This document shows positions 21,819 through 35,662 of a stretch of 64,000 nucleotides of DNA, in pieces. The notes under the pieces are model-generated. The model was not told the DNA's origin. It worked only from the letters and a program-made list of their open reading frames with translations, and did no database searches. Every line of letters starts with the position of its first letter. Within the stretch, counting starts at the first letter, position 1. Source of the DNA: Terfezia claveryi (lineage: Eukaryota > Ascomycota > Pezizomycetes > Pezizales > Pezizaceae); assembly GCA_015179025.1 (NCBI GenBank), contig WHUX01000034.1, positions 186,001 to 250,000 of the forward strand. Reading direction: 5' to 3'. Made by a program: the position numbers and the translations under genes.

Positions 21819-23331
21819 CTAGTTCATCTGGCGGATGAGCTTGTTGATCTTGTCCTCACGGTCACCCAAATCACCACCCTCAATGAAGTGCTTGAACTTC
21901 CTGGTGCGGAAACCACCGGTGGGGGAAGAGAGCTTAAAGGGCCAGAGGAAGTTGGAAGCTTGCTTGAAGTTGGGTCCAACGGTGTAGATCTCGTGGATCA
22001 AGTCCTCAATGGAGATGATTCCGTACTTTCCAAGGTTCTCCTCAATCAAGGCGTTGTCGGTCTAAAGTAGAGCAATGTTAGTCTTTGATTGGAAGTGGGC
22101 CATCGGAATGTGGGAGACATACAAGGGGGATGCGCTGCTTGTCAATCTTTCCATATCCACGCTTGTAGATAAGCTCACGGACGGACTTGAGGTTTGGAGT
22201 ACCGTAGGCGATCCATGGCTCGACGATCCTCAACATCTCAGCGGTAGCCTTGGTAACGCGGACGAAGACACCGTTGTTGATCTGGACAAGACGGAGCAAC
22301 TGAAGGATCTTGCGGGGCTTGGGGGCGATCTTGTTGATACCCTTAATACGGAGGACGAAGACCAGCTTGGTCTCAGCAGGGACATAGAAAGATCCCTCCT
22401 TCTTGGCCTCACGGGCGAGCCGGATCTGCTCACGCTCGGCTTCGCGGTACTCCTTCACATACTGTTCAGCGCGCTTGAAGATGACTTCACGCTTCTTTTT
22501 CTGGGCCTATTCAATGTAAGTCAGCAAAGCTCAAATTGCGAGACTCAAGAGAGAATTTAAGTATCCAATGATATTTGGCATGTTTTCAGTCCCGAAAGAT
22601 GGTATAATATTGGACAGCATCGCCCCGAAAGACTAGCCACAATGGTTGGTGTAGGTTTTCATCATCATAGCCAGTTGAGTCCTCCTCTTTCGTTGTATAT
22701 AAATATATAGAATAATATTCTTACCTCCTTCCTCTCCTTGGCAGCGACAAGCTTTTCGGCCTGAGCCTTCTCCTGAGTCTTCCTCTTCTTCAAGAGGGTC
22801 TCTGGAACCAAGATCTGTTCCTGAGTTGGCACGGTACTGAAGAATGGAACGATGTTAGACAGCCTTTCCGCAAAGTATAGATGAAAATAGCGCCGAGTTC
22901 ATAAAATGGATGTAATTCACTTCCATTCAAAAGCTCGAAAGCTGGTGATCACTCGACGAAAATGACTTTAACTGGTGGGATTTACTCGGTCCGTTAGGCT
23001 GTCTGCACTCGACGCCAATTCTCAAGATGATGAACATTGGCCACATCGACTACATGTTTCGACAACTCCCAGTCCTTTCCATCCCATCCAACAAGATCCC
23101 CAGAGCAAAACTCCGGGAGAGTACACACTCCTCAATTTCCAAGTTTTCCCGTACTATTGAAGGTGTGGTTTGGTTTTAAAGAATGGGATCACAAAAATCT
23201 CAGTTCTCAAACTCCCTGACACTCGACTGAGTAACAGGACGTATCGAGCCGGCATTGCGACAAGCCCAGCTAGCGGTGGCCATCTAGAAACGAAAGGGAA
23301 GGAGCGTAGGGTAATCATACGTATTAGGCAT
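21819..23331 (-). CDS. RPL7: 60S ribosomal protein L7 (uL30)
   Basis: Large-subunit ribosomal protein. Four exons on the minus strand: 23321-23331 (11 nt, MPN plus two bases), 22725-22836, 22123-22506 and 21819-22061, giving 249 residues. Family blocks seen: [15 protein letters not shown] (residues 9-23), [98 protein letters not shown] and the C-terminal [10 protein letters not shown] tiny first exon followed by a 484-bp intron is common for fungal ribosomal protein genes. The assignment of exon 1 rests on phase, a GTATGA donor and N-terminal fit. Intron 2 (22507-22724) carries a C/D snoRNA. Divergent from SNF8 with 279 bp between start codons. Confidence 0.93.
22578..22675 (-). ncRNA. C/D box snoRNA in RPL7 intron 2, snR39-family-like
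   Basis: On the minus strand the intron contains a C box ATGATGA (22668-22662) and a D box CTGA (22589-22586), about 80 nt apart. TGGC before the C box can pair with GCCA after the D box. Directly upstream of the D box, one base away, is CCATCTTTCGGG (22602-22591). It is a 12-nt complement of the universally conserved CCCGAAAGATGG of large-subunit rRNA. The fifth base before the D box then points to the G equivalent to yeast 25S G805. In S. cerevisiae, RPL7 introns host snR39 and snR59, which guide Am807 in the same segment, and snR39B guides Gm805. The rRNA match is from memory. Confidence 0.75.
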
Positions 23332-23450
23332 TTTGGCGGTAGTTGTTGGATGTTGAAGCAATTTTGCTGTGCCGGTTGTTGTGTTGATGACGTTCGCTGC
23401 CTGGGAACTATTTCAGTAAGAATTGTCGTGAGGTTGTCAAATTTGTGGGT

Positions 23451-23468
23451 ATAGGGCTACTGCCCTAT
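23451..23468. promoter_or_regulatory. Inverted repeat in the RPL7/SNF8 divergent promoter
   Basis: ATAGGGC, a 4-nt spacer, then GCCCTAT: a perfect 7-bp inverted repeat, 120 bp from the RPL7 start and 143 bp from the SNF8 start. TAGGG/CCCTA cores resemble Tbf1-type sites linked to ribosomal protein genes in several ascomycetes. The binding protein is inferred only. Confidence 0.4.
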
Positions 23469-23610
23469 CTAGATTCTTGGCACATAGGAGTATACCTATC
23501 ATGTGATCAGTGTACAACAGTTCTTATCTAAGCAATCAAGTAATGATAAACCTAGATCCAATCCTCCTGTACGACTAGTACTTTACTTGGAATCTCCTCA
23601 CCTTTACGAC

Positions 23611-24369
23611 ATGCAACGCAGGGGAGTTGGCCTGGGGGCATTAACCCGGACCTCTCAATCACAACAGCAGTATCAGTCCCATGGCTCGCTCGTACAGAAA
23701 ACCCATATTGATGAGCTTACCACCCAGCTCTCCGTCTTTCAAGCAGCCCTCGCACAATTCGCTCGCACCCATGCAAAAGATATTCGATCGAACCCTGAGT
23801 TCCGAGCTGAGTTTGCCCGAATGTGTGCCGCTATCGGGGTGGACCCCCTAGCGTCTTCATCTGACCGAAAAGGCTCGTTTTGGGCGGAGTTACTGGGCGG
23901 GAGTGTCAATGATTTCTACTTCGAGTTGGCTGTGAGAGTGGTAGAAATATGCCGCAAGACAAGGGACGAAAACGGTGGGCTTATTGCTGTGTCGGAGGTT
24001 CGACAAAAAATCATGCAACAGGACGAGAAAGTAGGAGGGTCAAATGATGTGTCAGAAGATGACGTCGTACGGGCTGTCAAAGCTCTCGGACCCCTTGGCC
24101 CCAGCTTTTCAATTATAGAGATTGGCAAGAGGCAGTGGATTAGATCTGTGCCAAAGGAGCTCAACACTGACCAGTCTATGGTGTTGGAGGCAATGGAAGT
24201 TCTTGGATATGTCACACACTCCATGCTTCGGGTAAACCTTGGGTGGGATCATGTGAGAGTGCAGACAGTTTTGGATGACCTAGTCTCAGATTCTTTGGTC
24301 TGGATCGACACACAGGCGGAAGAGACAGAGTACTGGACGCCTTCATTCATGGGCAATTTACACGCATAG
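23611..24369 (+). CDS. SNF8: ESCRT-II subunit Vps22/Snf8
   Basis: Subunit of ESCRT-II, which sorts ubiquitinated membrane proteins into multivesicular endosomes. Single exon, 252 residues (human SNF8 is 258). It starts MQRRGVGLGAL, the standard N-terminus of the family, so I use the Met at 23611 and not the in-frame upstream Met at 23503. Seen in order: an N-terminal helical region (HIDELTTQLSVFQAALAQFA), PEFRAEFARMCAAIGVDPLAS, the WAELLGGSVNDFYFELAVRV block, then two winged-helix regions (LGPSFSIIEIGKRQWIRSVP; GYVTHSMLRVNLGWDHVRVQ) and a C-terminal WTPSF. Divergent from RPL7; convergent with RAD9, the two stops lying 203 bp apart. Confidence 0.93.
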   Translation: MQRRGVGLGALTRTSQSQQQYQSHGSLVQKTHIDELTTQLSVFQAALAQFARTHAKDIRSNPEFRAEFARMCAAIGVDPLASSSDRKGSFWAELLGGSVNDFYFELAVRVVEICRKTRDENGGLIAVSEVRQKIMQQDEKVGGSNDVSEDDVVRAVKALGPLGPSFSIIEIGKRQWIRSVPKELNTDQSMVLEAMEVLGYVTHSMLRVNLGWDHVRVQTVLDDLVSDSLVWIDTQAEETEYWTPSFMGNLHA

Positions 24370-24571
24370 AGGCTGTTGCTGACTGCATGGAGAGAAAGGT
24401 GGATTTTCCTGTAGAAATCTTTATTCCAATAGCATGATATCCCGAGAATCACAAACCAAGCTCATAACACTGCTAACATACCGATAATTTGCTGTTACAC
24501 TGAATAGGCTCTTAGTGTGATGCGTTTAGTCAAACAATCCTTTGGCCTATATAGATTGGTCAATGGAAGTT

Positions 24572-26373
24572 CTAGCTAGCATGGGGCTCCATACTCACTT
24601 GAGATACATGTTGTGTCGGCCCTACTATCATATCGTCTTCAACCGCGTCATCGGAGTCGTCCTCAACACGAAACAGAGGTTGACGCTGGCTTTGTCCACT
24701 TTGCGTGACAGTGGGGCCCGTCCGTCGCTCCATATCTTGTAAGCACCTGCCGCCGGGAAAATTCGACTGACACCTACAGTATGGTCCATATCAACATCCC
24801 ATCCCAACACACCATCGCTTTCCTTGGGTCCTCCCTCATCCATAGTCTCATCAGCAGCAAAAAAAAGGGAGAGCTCGGCCTCTGCCCCAGAAGCCGCCGG
24901 CTGGGCATCTTCCATCACTACAATAGGAATCTCCGGACCAGGGCTCTTTTTGGGGTCCACAATATGCTGCTTGGGACCTTTCACAAGATCTTCATCTCGG
25001 TTTTTTGATATGTTTCTGTTAGGAGGCCCTCGATTGGTAGCGCTTACAGCTTGTCTATTGGATGTAGAGGGAGGGACTGTGCGGGCAACAACTCGAGTGA
25101 ACTGTGGAGGGTTTTTCCCTCCACTCCCTGTTGTCATTAAGGTAAATTCGCAGTTCATACCATCACGGTCATATTGCACCTGAAGAGGCCGCCCTGGGTC
25201 ACTATAATAAGCTGATATTGTAGCGCTCAAGGAGTCCGCATGATGGATTATTGCCTGTAAATTACCAAAGATCGTTAGTTAATTGCAGCTGTAACAGGGA
25301 TAACAGACCTTAAAATCCTTCAAATTGATGGTGATATGCAGCCCTTCCTCCACTGTGAACTCTTCGAATTCCGCAGTGTCCATGGAGACTGCGGTATGCA
25401 AAGGCTGCTTTAGTATTTCTATGCCCTGATTAGCAATTCAGCTTTTTCCTTCGTTTGGGTAGGCTACCTATTCCGTCCATAAGCTTCTCCGTGTAGCTCG
25501 TGAACGTAGCCCGCCCATTCTCTCCCGATATATCTAACTGCTCTGCCTTCGGCCCGAAGTGCTCCATGTGCTCTTTCAATAGCTTTGCATTCATCACCCA
25601 CCTGTTTGCAACAGCATTTTTATCAAATACAGCATGCATAATATCCACATCTTCATAAGTGAGCTTGTAAGTTTTCACGACTCCTTCGTGAATGAGAAGA
25701 TTATCAGCTCGTATTCACGTAACTCTCAAAATTCGAGCCAATACCATGTTTGCAAATAAATCGTACGAGAATTCGACACTCGCCCCGTGTAGGCTTACCC
25801 CCTAGCGTCAATTCACACTTCTCAATCGCCGTCTCTTTATCCTTAGAATCCAGATAACGTTGTCGGAAAACGGAGAGCAGGGCCTTGAGGTTTATTAGCG
25901 AATCTAAACGTAATCAGGGTAACCCCGCTAACCTTCGTATGAAGACGACATTGGAATTTTGAGTCTTCGATGGGCGGCCCCGAGCTCCTTCCCTGGGTAG
26001 GCACAAAGTGATAGGAATCGAAAAATCTCCCACCAAGAAGGTTCACTGCCCCATGAGCAGATTTAGACGAATTTAAGGCAGCAAGACATAGCTAAAACGT
26101 CAATTTATTAAGATACTTATATCTTGAAAGTGGGATTAAGTAAAATATACGTTGTTCCTTGCCGCCTCTATTGTAACATATTCACTAACTTCAAGTAGTC
26201 AGCGACGCACTTAAAAATGCTCCCAGGAGTATGGAGTCAGCTCACACTTTGCTATGCAAGATAGAGCATCATGGAGGCGCTGTACTGCAAAGCCTTAGTT
26301 CGTGGCTTCGCGGATTCTGGGGAGCAAAGTGTTTACATGAATGGGGGCTTAGAGCTAAGCTCAGTGAAGGCAT
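24572..26373 (-). CDS. RAD9: DNA damage checkpoint clamp subunit Rad9
   Basis: PCNA-like subunit of the 9-1-1 clamp that loads at damaged DNA and activates ATR-family signalling; nuclear. Exons (minus): 26337-26373, 26246-26284, 26151-26188, 25933-26091, 25745-25883, 25468-25683, 25309-25425, 24778-25254, 24572-24727; about 458 residues. Diagnostic blocks: LSPHSLQRLHDALSCIAKFS (residues ~8-27), LAALNSSKSAHGAV, FFDSYHFVP, ALLSVFRQ, KTYKLTYED, DTAEFEEFTVEEGLHITINL, SATISAYYSDPGRPLQ and EFTLMTTG, then a disordered acidic tail with IVGPTQHVSQ. One problem: joining 25468 to 25425 by the only GT-AG available leaves one extra base, so the three-G run at 25424-25426 may hold an extra base. Divergent from DBP2. 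Confidence 0.85.
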
Positions 26374-26792
26374 CTGTAGCCTTGAGGGTAAGCGGTTTCG
26401 TTTCGCGATATATGATAAAGTCCTATACACGAAGCGTGTTTCCCAGGGCCCCTCAGACCGGATCTTCAGGAAACACAAGCAAAGGAAGTGAAGTGCCCTT
26501 GCTGGTCCCCATTACCTAGTACACAAGTCTAAATCTCGCCAAAGACAGCTGAACTAGCGGTCGACGGCCAAGCGCTGACTCAGTACGCGCCAAGTTACGC
26601 TTGCTACAAGTTTTTTTTTCGTCCGTGCAACGTTAAGTATTACCATCACGTCCTACCATTCCCCTTATCTACCTGTGGTGCTCCCATCAAACTCACACTT
26701 AACGCTTGCAACCACGTTCATTCTTTTCTGATCACTTTTCTTGTTGATACCTTCTCGAACCGCAGTTTAACAACCCCGCATTTAAGTGAGAA

Positions 26793-29227
<2,435 letters not shown>

Positions 29228-32200
29228 AAAATGTTCAACATTTTAGAACACGGCTGATGTACGAGGAAAATCAGGATTCACTGCATCTAACTCTGCACCC
29301 CTGGGTCGCAGTCGGTTCTAAATGCAGCTGATGCTAATCCTTTGCCTTCTTGTTCATTTTATGATAGCTAGATTTGCCACTTCTTATAGCTTCTTAGATT
29401 ATTTGCTATACTCCGTTTGCATCACTTTGCGTTCACGAAAATTGGAAGGGGTTCCTGGGTATTTTAATACTGTTTATTTCCCTTTGTTTTTGTTCCTATC
29501 ATGGATTAATGTCACCTCCAGGGAATAAAGAGCTTGATTAACTATCTACCCAATTTGTTCACTTGACATGGCTTCCTCCATATGTCTATGAGCGGTAGTG
29601 CCAGGTTATTCTTCTACTACTGTCTTCGAAGGGTGTTATCAACAGAACACTATATACACGGGCCAAAAATCTTCATACGACGATTTTATTACTCGAAATA
29701 CGCAATTTTTTGAATACTATACGTCCTTTGCCTAACCAGTACATTACAAGACTCTCCTCACCCGGGACGTACTCCTCCCCCCGCCTAGGTACTAAATCCT
29801 CCCTCTGATTTTATTCCTTTTTTTTTTGAATGACTGTTCTACACTGGGTATTATTCTGCAAAATGGTCAACCCTTGCCAGAAAAGTAAAAAATATTCGTA
29901 TGTATGAACAGTGAACTTGTATTAAGTCGTATCTTCCTGAGCATGTTCCACCTAGAGATTACTTATTTGTAGAGTCCCCCATCTGACCCAATTCCAGCCC
30001 CCTTCTCCTCCCCCCTTTCTCCACCCCCCCCTTTCCCCCCTTCTAATCGCAATTGACTCGGATCTGATTGTTACCAAGGCCCCATGAAGAACTTGTTGTC
30101 TCAATTGAATTTCCAGGAAAAAAACCGGTGTTCGCCGATAAATCCCTGTGTTTGAACGTTTCAGAACGCGCGGGGGGGGGGGGGATGGTAAAGTAAAAGG
30201 TGTGATTGCGAGAAGGCAGGATGGGGGGAGGTTGGTTTAGAATGAAATCACAGTACAGAGATTTACCAGGGGGTTCCAAGTTGGTCGCTTGCAGGAGGTG
30301 GAAAAAGTTCACAAAATTATCGCAGCACCCAACGCTATTATTTGAATTGGAAAAAAACCCGGTGAATCGATATACATACAAGCTTAAACCAGTTTTCAGC
30401 TAGTAAAACGTAGGGTAACATTTTATAACCAAGGATACAAGTAACTGCAACCAGACTAACAAGTACCGTGGTTTCTGCCGATACCGAAAAGTTGTACCCG
30501 AGCACCCGTGAGTACTACTACTTGACTGAAAGTGCTGTTTTGGCAAGACTACTTCCCCTCCTCCCCCCCTGGAAACTTTATTTACCAGTTATCCAATGAC
30601 TGTGAATGGTAGTTGATATGCGGTTGATCGATCTACGGCTCATGCACTCAGATCAGTATACATGTAGCAAGTTGAACCAGCTCCAACGCCACGAGGGCAC
30701 TCATTTTGCCTTTTACGATTTCCAGGCTAGCATGGTCTCGATCTTGTTTGGGGGTCGTGAATTATCCAGGTCTGCGCGGTGCTGCTTGGTTGGACGGAAG
30801 TTGTGGAGGCCCTTTACCAAGCTTTATTGATATAGGGCCTGGACATCTGATCAAGAGTCTGTATTGCTAAAGCGTAACCCACCCGTTTGATGTTTCTTGC
30901 GCTGTCATACGAACTGTAGAAATATCAAGCTCGCTTCGAGTGCGTATATGACCACATATGTCCACAAAAGAATCCCAGACCCCAGCAGCATCTGACAAAG
31001 AAAGTAAGATTGACCCCTCATTACAGTGGACCAGATTCGAGAGAGAGAGGGAATCCAAGACGCTAGCCACTTCAACCACAAGTTCCTTTGTGGAAATGTT
31101 ATTATTGATGTACTGTACGTCCACATGCACCAATTGCTAATCTGAATCGCTGCATCCACTACCTTGGGAGACTGATAGCGGTAAATAGGTCCCTTGCATT
31201 GGTATGAATGGTGAGAAAGTCCCATGATAGACACCAGTTGCCCTGTACTGTACATTCCCAGTTCATCGTTTTAGTGCAGATTAAACATGGGTAGCCGTTG
31301 AGAGTTGCTCACTCGTAACACTTCGTATTTTTTTTCCGCTGTTTCGTCGGAACTTTTGGCACACGGCCTGAAGCTTAGTATCGAACTCCACGTGAGATTG
31401 TTCAGCTGATGGTGGGGTCCTGTGTTGCCACACAACTCCATTCATCCAATGAAGTATCGCAAATTCATCCCATCGACAGCGAGCCCAGCACGTGCCACTT
31501 GGAGCACGTCAGCATATGGAAAAACCAGGCTAGAAAGCTCTAAAATTGAATCTCGCTGCGATACTGTCTATGGGATGGGACGTATGCTTGCGTCAGGTGG
31601 GAGCTAAATTGATTGAAACCCCCGCGTTGCCCTGCTCTGGTCGCGTTGAGTATGAATACGTATCAAAGAAGTTATTTCGTCGTGATGCCAAATTCAACGT
31701 CGTTCAGGCAAGCGTAACCAGCCTGGTGGAATTGAGACGAAGAGCAAAATTCGGTTCCACGGCATCAGCCCCTCTCTCTCTAATGAGCACACACCCAAAC
31801 CACGCCGACGCACTTACCTACACACCACCCCTATTATAACTCTAGTTTGGACGAATCAGCCAGGCAAGCATCTCGAGACGTGCAGGGGGGGAAGAGGCAA
31901 GGGACACTCAATAAAATGGGCAATCTGCATGAGAGAACTGCAAGTGCTACATCATCGGTCTGCCCTGTCATCATAATTACCTGTCGCCTTCGGAATACCT
32001 GGCATTGGGGTTCTCCTCCACCGCGCAGCTTGCAACTGAGATTTTGCCCTCCCCAATGGCCTCGAGACGTTTCCCAGGTGAATTTATAACCAGAAGAAAG
32101 GAAGGACATAGTCTCCATTTCCCAATAAAGGAGGGGATAGTTGAATCTCAGGGGATTGGGATGGACTCTTGCATTTCGAGCTGTATCATCAGTAGTAGGG

Positions 32201-33000
32201 TAGTTTGCAGAGCCATCATTGCGTTTTGATTGCATTGCTGGTATCTCTGAAAGATCGCGATGAATGAAAGCATCCTAAGAACACGAGAACAAACTTGACA
32301 TGTGCTGCGTGTCGCTCTCAACATTCCGAGTTTAGAGTTCCCACAACTGTGAAAAATTATATAATTTTCTTTTGCAGATACGTTTGCCTTCGCCGTCCCA
32401 GGCGACCTACCTAGTCTTATAAGTCAATCCAACCATCCTCTTTCCCACTAGACCGTCCCACTACTTCTCCACCTTGCCCGCTTTCGTGCCAGTGCTTCTC
32501 TTGTCTACGAACCCGATTTCTGGCATAGAAGCACTAACTAGCCGGGTGTTTCTTTTTCCAGGTAGAAAAGGCTCAGTCCCTTACACTGCAGCATCGAGAT
32601 CTCACATATCATAGAGGTTCGTGGACGCTCAGCTGTGCCGCTAGTAACATTCAAGTCCAGTCCCCCACTCCACATCTCGTTGGGGGGGTGCCTCGATAAA
32701 ACCACCTCCTGCCGTGCCAGATTGTGATTGTTTCGCACGCACGCACGTACGCACACCTGAGGGAGGTATTCAAGGCCTCTCACGTTATTCCTGGCCCCCC
32801 TCTTTTTTTTCCGGCCTTCACGAGTTCCTTTGGGCCCAGCACGCCCTTTGTTAGCTTGCACGGTCCAAGGGGTTTGAAAGAAACAACGGACAAGATCTTG
32901 ACATACTAAAGATCTAGCATTATCCCACTAGGAGTCGGCTCGAGGCAGGAACAGGCTTAGCACCATCGACTTCCAGTCCCCACCTTGCCTCCGCTCTAAT
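29228..33000. other. Long spacer between DBP2 and the CON7 leader
   Basis: No gene or structured RNA could be supported. C/T-rich and G-run tracts at 29990-30035 and 30172-30184, and short ORFs without recognisable motifs. Confidence 0.5.
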
Positions 33001-33114
33001 CCCAAAGCCACCGGATCCACCGCTTGACCGCAGCGCTACTGCTAGCACTGCCAGCCAGGACATACCTACATCTTGTACTGTACTGCTACTCCCTCCTGTC
33101 GACCCACTGCCACG

Positions 33115-33173
33115 AGTGGGTGAGTGAGTGAGTGAGTGAGTGAGTGAGTGAGTTGAGTGAGTGAGTGAGTGAT
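33115..33173. repeat. (GTGA)n microsatellite in the CON7 upstream region
   Basis: About 14 GTGA/GAGT units with one TGAG slip near 33152. It lies about 1 kb before the CON7 start, in what is probably its long leader or promoter. Confidence 0.9.
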
Positions 33174-34128
33174 CCAGTTCTTGAGGCCGCCTCTAATACC
33201 GCCCGGAAGCACGCTGTTTGGACGCAAGGCGCACTCTCGACGAGCACGCCCGCCACGCCCACACACGCCCACGCCCACCTTCATAGTGTACATACAATAC
33301 ACTGTACCTACCGACCTGCCTGGCCTGGTCGCAACCTCGCCCATTGACCCGCCCTTGCGACACCTTTGGCGTTACTGCATTGCATCTTGCACTGGTACCA
33401 CCAGTACAGCCGTGTACTTGTAAGTACCTCCCCACCGCGCTCCATATTCATTCCCTCCCACCCAGTAGTTTTGCCATCTACACGCTCGCCCGCAATATTT
33501 CTGTATTGTTTTTTTTTGAGGCCTCAAATTTACTTTTGGCCTTTTCTTCGTCATCCCCCGGGCTACTTTTAGCCACCCTTCTCTTTCCCTCCCTCCTCCC
33601 ACGCACTCCCACGCCCCTCAACACCTCACTCTTCCCACCACCCCCACAAAAGTCCGCGCCCCTTCCCCCCCTCCCCTCCCCTCCGGGCTCCACTGGCTCT
33701 GGCTCTCGGAGGGCTTTGATCGGTACGAGACGTCTGTCAAGGACAGAAAACTAGCCCTTGAACCACTCTTTCCAACATTAAAAAACCAACCTTTACCCTT
33801 TCTCTCTAAATCCACACACCGGACTTTCACAAACCTTGCCTTAACGCAGTCACCCCGTTCTAACAAGAAAAAGGAATTCCCAGGCCCACACTACTACCCG
33901 TAGCCTCCTGATCGGAATACCCTCAAGAGGCTCTGCTTCCATTATCCCTCCATCCCCACTACAGCCTAACAAAGAAGTACATTCAGCTATCTGCTGCTGC
34001 ATCGCTAGTACACCGTTGCACCAACTCTACAGAGACGACGCATTGAAAAAAGCAACCATTCACACACTATCGGGGCCTCGACCAATACGATAGGTAGACG
34101 TGCATTGGGTATCGACAAGTGACTTGAT
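33174..34128 (+). promoter_or_regulatory. Probable long leader/promoter of CON7
   Basis: Pyrimidine-rich on the plus strand with CCCCTCCC-type runs (33655-33680) and several short upstream ORFs. Long, pyrimidine-rich leaders are typical of regulatory genes in filamentous fungi. Transcript start unknown. Confidence 0.35.
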
Positions 34129-35662
34129 ATGTCAATTGCCTTTTCACAACTGCCATCGGTCCACCATCAGCCTGGCTATTCTGCTACGCCTTACACCCCA
34201 CAACAGTACAGCAATCATATGGATAGGGGGAATACCGACTACAACCAGTCCGGATTGAACTCATCCAGTGCAACCAGTGCATCGAACTCGTACCCATACT
34301 CGAACCCTCAAGCCGAACCCGCCACGTCCGAACAGCAATCTGCGACATACCAACAACCAACCCAAGAAGTGAGATCTGCACAGAGCTATCCCTCGTCCGC
34401 AACCGCCCCAGCTGATTACAACATTAATTATCAACGAACAAATTTCCCGCAAGATTCCCATCGCGGGTATCAAGAACAACGTTATCCTCCTACTTCTAAT
34501 AGCCCAAGTGCAGGTATGAACCAATCTGCTTCTCCCTTGCCACCCTTGGCACATGGTGGCCTTCATCGTCGTCCCGCACATCCTGAATCTTCTGAAGATC
34601 CTAGCATCACGGCCGCTGCGAACCCTTCGTACCCTCCCCACCCTCAAGCGGCTTATTACAATCAACCACCACCAGATATGTCGCAGGCATACCCACAACA
34701 GCCTGGAGGGCCTCCACCTCAATGGCGTCCAGATCAGTGGGCTCAGCAGGGCTATCCCCCTCCACAGTTTCAGTACGGCGCGCATCCTGGTGCACCTCCC
34801 GTCTCTGCCCCCCCTCCCGCTGGTGCTATACCAGCTCCTCGAACTCCGGTAGTCGATAAGGCGCGTCGGAAACGACATTCCAACGAGACTGCGACACTAT
34901 CACAGGTTTATTCCTTCATTCCAATTCCCGGTGCTCAGCAGCACAAGCGCCCCAGACGTCGCTACGAAGAAATTGAGCGTATGTACAAGTGCGGATGGCA
35001 AGGCTGCGAGAAAGCGTACGGTACACTGAATCATCTGAATGCCCATGTAACAATGCAAGCTCACGGTGCGAAGCGTACACCTGAAGGTTAGTTTATCCCC
35101 GCGTTGCTCTACATTCCTTAGCGTTGTTTTTAAACTACACGCTAGATCACACTTGAGGATACACAGAACGCGTTCCTTCCCTTTATGTTCACGCGTTACT
35201 ACCTTCCTTCCACTAGTGCTAACATTCATCACGTGAACAGAGTTCAAGGAGATTAGGAAGGAGTGGAAAGCTCGCAAGAAGGAGGAAGAAAATGCAAGGA
35301 AGGCACAAGAGGAGGCGGAGAGATCTCGCCAATCTGAACAAGCCGACCAGCAACCTCAACAGCCTGCTGCTTCCACTGCAGCTTATCCCAATGTGCCACC
35401 GAGGCAGCTCCCACCACTTGCCTACCAGTCTCAGGGGGTTGGTGCTCCGGTTCATTATGCCAATGCTCCGACATCAGGTATCGAACTCCAGGGATACGCT
35501 CCAACTGCCCCTATCTACTCTGCTCAACCATACCCACCATCTCCCTACAATCATATCCCTGGCCAGCCTTACCAAGGTACTAGGCAACAGCCTGCTAACA
35601 ATGAGGATGATGCCGATGCGGAAGCCGATCCAGATGTTCCCGCCGGATACAACAACCAATGA
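34129..35662 (+). CDS. CON7: C2H2 transcription factor, Con7 type
   Basis: Nuclear regulator related to Con7p of Magnaporthe, which controls cell-wall and morphogenesis genes needed for conidia and appressoria. Exons 34129-35086 and 35241-35662, 459 residues. The first 230 residues are disordered, rich in Gln, Pro, Ser and Tyr. A basic segment (RRKRHS) precedes the conserved core: HKRPRRRYEEIERMYKCG, then one zinc finger with C-x4-C-x12-H-x6-H spacing (CGWQGCEKAYGTLNHLNAH, second His in QAHG), followed across the intron by EEFKEIRKEWKARKKEEE. The core matches the Con7 family as I remember it. The C-terminus is again Pro/Tyr-rich, ending in an acidic stretch. This is the only regulatory gene in the window and sits isolated between long spacers. 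Confidence 0.85.

Noticed and set aside
23503..23610. SNF8 start at the upstream in-frame Met
   Set aside because: Family members begin at the MxRRGVGxGA motif; the extra 36 residues are not family-like and crowd the RPL7 promoter.
25296..25306. Partial match to the I-SceI site, and I-SceI-like CAGGGTAAT words
   Set aside because: Only an 11-base overlap in one place and a 9-base overlap elsewhere; no homing endonuclease or full site is present.
25777..25799. Intron starting GTAAGC within RAD9 exon 5
   Set aside because: Reading through stays in frame and gives the expected CRILVRFICKHG sequence, so no intron is needed there.
31834..32235. 133-codon minus ORF in the DBP2-CON7 spacer
   Set aside because: Composition and lack of motifs suggest a chance ORF.
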